Shown piece after piece: positions 14,564-15,882 of a DNA stretch of 15,882 nucleotides. The notes beneath the pieces are model-generated. The model was not told the origin of the DNA. It did not search any database and saw only the letters and a program-made list of their open reading frames with translations. Each line of letters begins with the position of its first letter. Position 1 is the stretch's first letter. The DNA is taken from assembly GCF_938018145.1 (NCBI RefSeq), contig NZ_CALIII010000013.1, positions 1 through 15,882 of the forward strand, read 5' to 3'. Both the position numbers and the translations under genes were made by a program. Origin of the DNA: an uncultured Campylobacter sp. Its GTDB lineage: Bacteria; Campylobacterota; Campylobacteria; Campylobacterales; Campylobacteraceae.

Positions 14564-15882
14564 ATGAAAACCATCCAAGAAAATTTAAAGCTATTTTACG
14601 TCGGTCTCAAAGACAAAGAGCCGTTTTTTTACAAAAACAAAGACCTCACGACGCACGCAGCCATCATCGGCATGACCGGTAGCGGTAAAACCGGCCTTGG
14701 TATCGGCATCCTAGAAGAAGCCTGCATCGATAACATCCCGACCTTTATAATCGACCCAAAGGGCGATATGACAAACCTCGCTTTGGCGTTTCCACAGATG
14801 CGCGCGCAGGATTTTGCGCCGTACGTCGATGAAAACGAAGCGCAAAACAAAGGCATGAGCGTGGATGAGTTTGCCGCTAGCGAAGCGCAGACGTGGGCAA
14901 AAGGCATCGAGGGTTCGTTTCAAAGCTTAGAGCGCGTGGGGCTTTTTAAAGATAGCGCCGAGCTAAAAATTTATACGCCAAAGAGCAGTAGCGGCGTCGG
15001 CGTGGCGCTGCTGGGCGATTTTTCGCGCCCGAATTTAGACGTAGGCAGCGAGGAGTTTAGCGAGTACGTTGGCTCTCTGGCTAGCTCCGTGCTCTCGCTC
15101 GTGGGCATAGAAAACGACGTAAATTCAAAAGAGCACCTGCTCATCTCAAACATTTTTATAGATAAATTTAGCCAGGGCGCGGACGTGAGCCTAGAGGAGC
15201 TCATCGGCTTTATCGCGACGCCTCCGTTTGCTAAGATCGGCGTATTTGACGTGGAGAAATTTTATCCAAGCTCCGAGCGCATGAAGCTAGCGGTCAAGAT
15301 CAACACGCTGCTTGCAAGCCCTGATTTTCGCGCGTGGCTGAGCGGCGAGCGACTCGATATCTCAAAAATGCTTTTTAACGCAAACGGCAAGGCAAAGTGC
15401 AATATCTTTACCATCTCGCACCTAAAAGACAGCGAGAGGATGTTTTTCGTGACGCTGCTGCTAAACGAGATCATCGCGTGGATGCGCAAGACCGAGGGTA
15501 CGAGCTCGCTTCGCGCGGTGCTTTATATGGACGAGATTTTCGGATTTTTCCCGCCAAACGGCAACCCGCCTAGCAAAACCCCGATGCTAACGCTACTCAA
15601 GCAAGCCCGCGCGCACGGCCTTGGCGTGATACTGAGCACCCAAAACCCGGTCGATCTTGACTACAAAGGCCTTAGCAACATCGGCACGTGGTTTATCGGG
15701 CGCTTGCAAACCGCGCAGGACAAAGCGCGCGTGATCGACGGTATGACGGGGCTTGCGGGCTCTGCGATGGATAAAGGCGAGATAGAAAATCTCATCTCAA
15801 ATTTGCAAAAGCGCAACTTCCTACTAAAAAACATCCACGAGGACGGGCTGTCCGTCATCTCGACGCGCTGGGCTCTGAGCTA
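14564..15882 (+). CDS. HerA-like / DUF853-type ATP-binding protein, C-terminus cut by window edge
   Basis: The frame opens at ATG 14564 after AAGGAAG and stays open for 439 codons to the window end. It is a RecA/FtsK-fold ATPase of the HerA family: the Walker A motif IIGMTGSGKT (Gly36 to Thr43), FIIDPKGDMTNLAL (about 61-74), the Walker B motif AVLYMDEIFGFFPP with Asp323 and Glu324, then LLKQARAHGLGVILSTQNPVDLD and NIGTWFIGRLQTAQDKARVIDG, containing sensor and arginine-finger-like residues. HerA-type proteins form hexameric motors that move DNA, some with the NurA nuclease, and some are defence components. No nurA, sir2 or other partner is visible upstream, and its gene is preceded by a terminator. 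No signal peptide or membrane segment is visible. The missing C-terminus and downstream genes would decide its role. Confidence 0.88.
   Translation, partial: MKTIQENLKLFYVGLKDKEPFFYKNKDLTTHAAIIGMTGSGKTGLGIGILEEACIDNIPTFIIDPKGDMTNLALAFPQMRAQDFAPYVDENEAQNKGMSVDEFAASEAQTWAKGIEGSFQSLERVGLFKDSAELKIYTPKSSSGVGVALLGDFSRPNLDVGSEEFSEYVGSLASSVLSLVGIENDVNSKEHLLISNIFIDKFSQGADVSLEELIGFIATPPFAKIGVFDVEKFYPSSERMKLAVKINTLLASPDFRAWLSGERLDISKMLFNANGKAKCNIFTISHLKDSERMFFVTLLLNEIIAWMRKTEGTSSLRAVLYMDEIFGFFPPNGNPPSKTPMLTLLKQARAHGLGVILSTQNPVDLDYKGLSNIGTWFIGRLQTAQDKARVIDGMTGLAGSAMDKGEIENLISNLQKRNFLLKNIHEDGLSVISTRWALS

Overview
The window reads as chromosome of a higher-GC Campylobacter, of the kind found in the C. rectus / showae / curvus group. 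Three things point there. The protein set and gene order (ubiE-xseA, serC, then fabH-plsX-rpmF-DUF177-ndk, fdxA and divergent ahpC) match the neighbourhood I recall from C. jejuni. Promoters are of the extended -10 type (TGATATAAT) with no visible -35. The palindrome AAATTT is extremely frequent in an otherwise fairly GC-balanced sequence. This assignment rests on recognition, not on a database search.

Layout. Positions 1-2296 (minus strand) hold a tightly packed operon of three lipoproteins, CsgG family -> DUF4810 -> DUF799/GNA1162 family, followed by a DIP1984-family gene cut by the window edge. Positions 2403-5705 (minus) hold a CYTH-CHAD protein, the menaquinone methyltransferase ubiE and the exonuclease VII large subunit xseA, nearly abutting or overlapping. 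serC (plus) is divergent from this operon. After serC comes a 250-base gap very dense in AAATTT, with a perfect 14-bp inverted repeat. Then come a membrane-protein gene whose 5' end looks frameshifted (7176-7973, plus) and a DUF2920 alpha/beta-hydrolase-like gene (8108-9340, minus). Positions 9484-12400 (minus) are a five-gene operon ndk -> DUF177 -> rpmF -> plsX -> fabH, joining nucleotide supply, ribosome assembly and the start of lipid synthesis. fdxA (minus) and ahpC (plus) are divergent across a 165-base AT-rich control region, a redox and oxidative-stress pair. A PilZ-domain gene and the first 439 codons of a HerA-like ATPase close the window.

Most of the window is ordinary core genome. 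The parts that stand out are the lipoprotein trio, whose role is not settled; the serC-fabH interval, which looks accessory and contains a decayed or frameshifted gene; and the repeat structures in the fdxA/ahpC control region. Four genes appear to start at TTG inside an AAATTTG or AAATTTTG string. I saw no tRNA, rRNA, CRISPR array, insertion sequence or phage gene.
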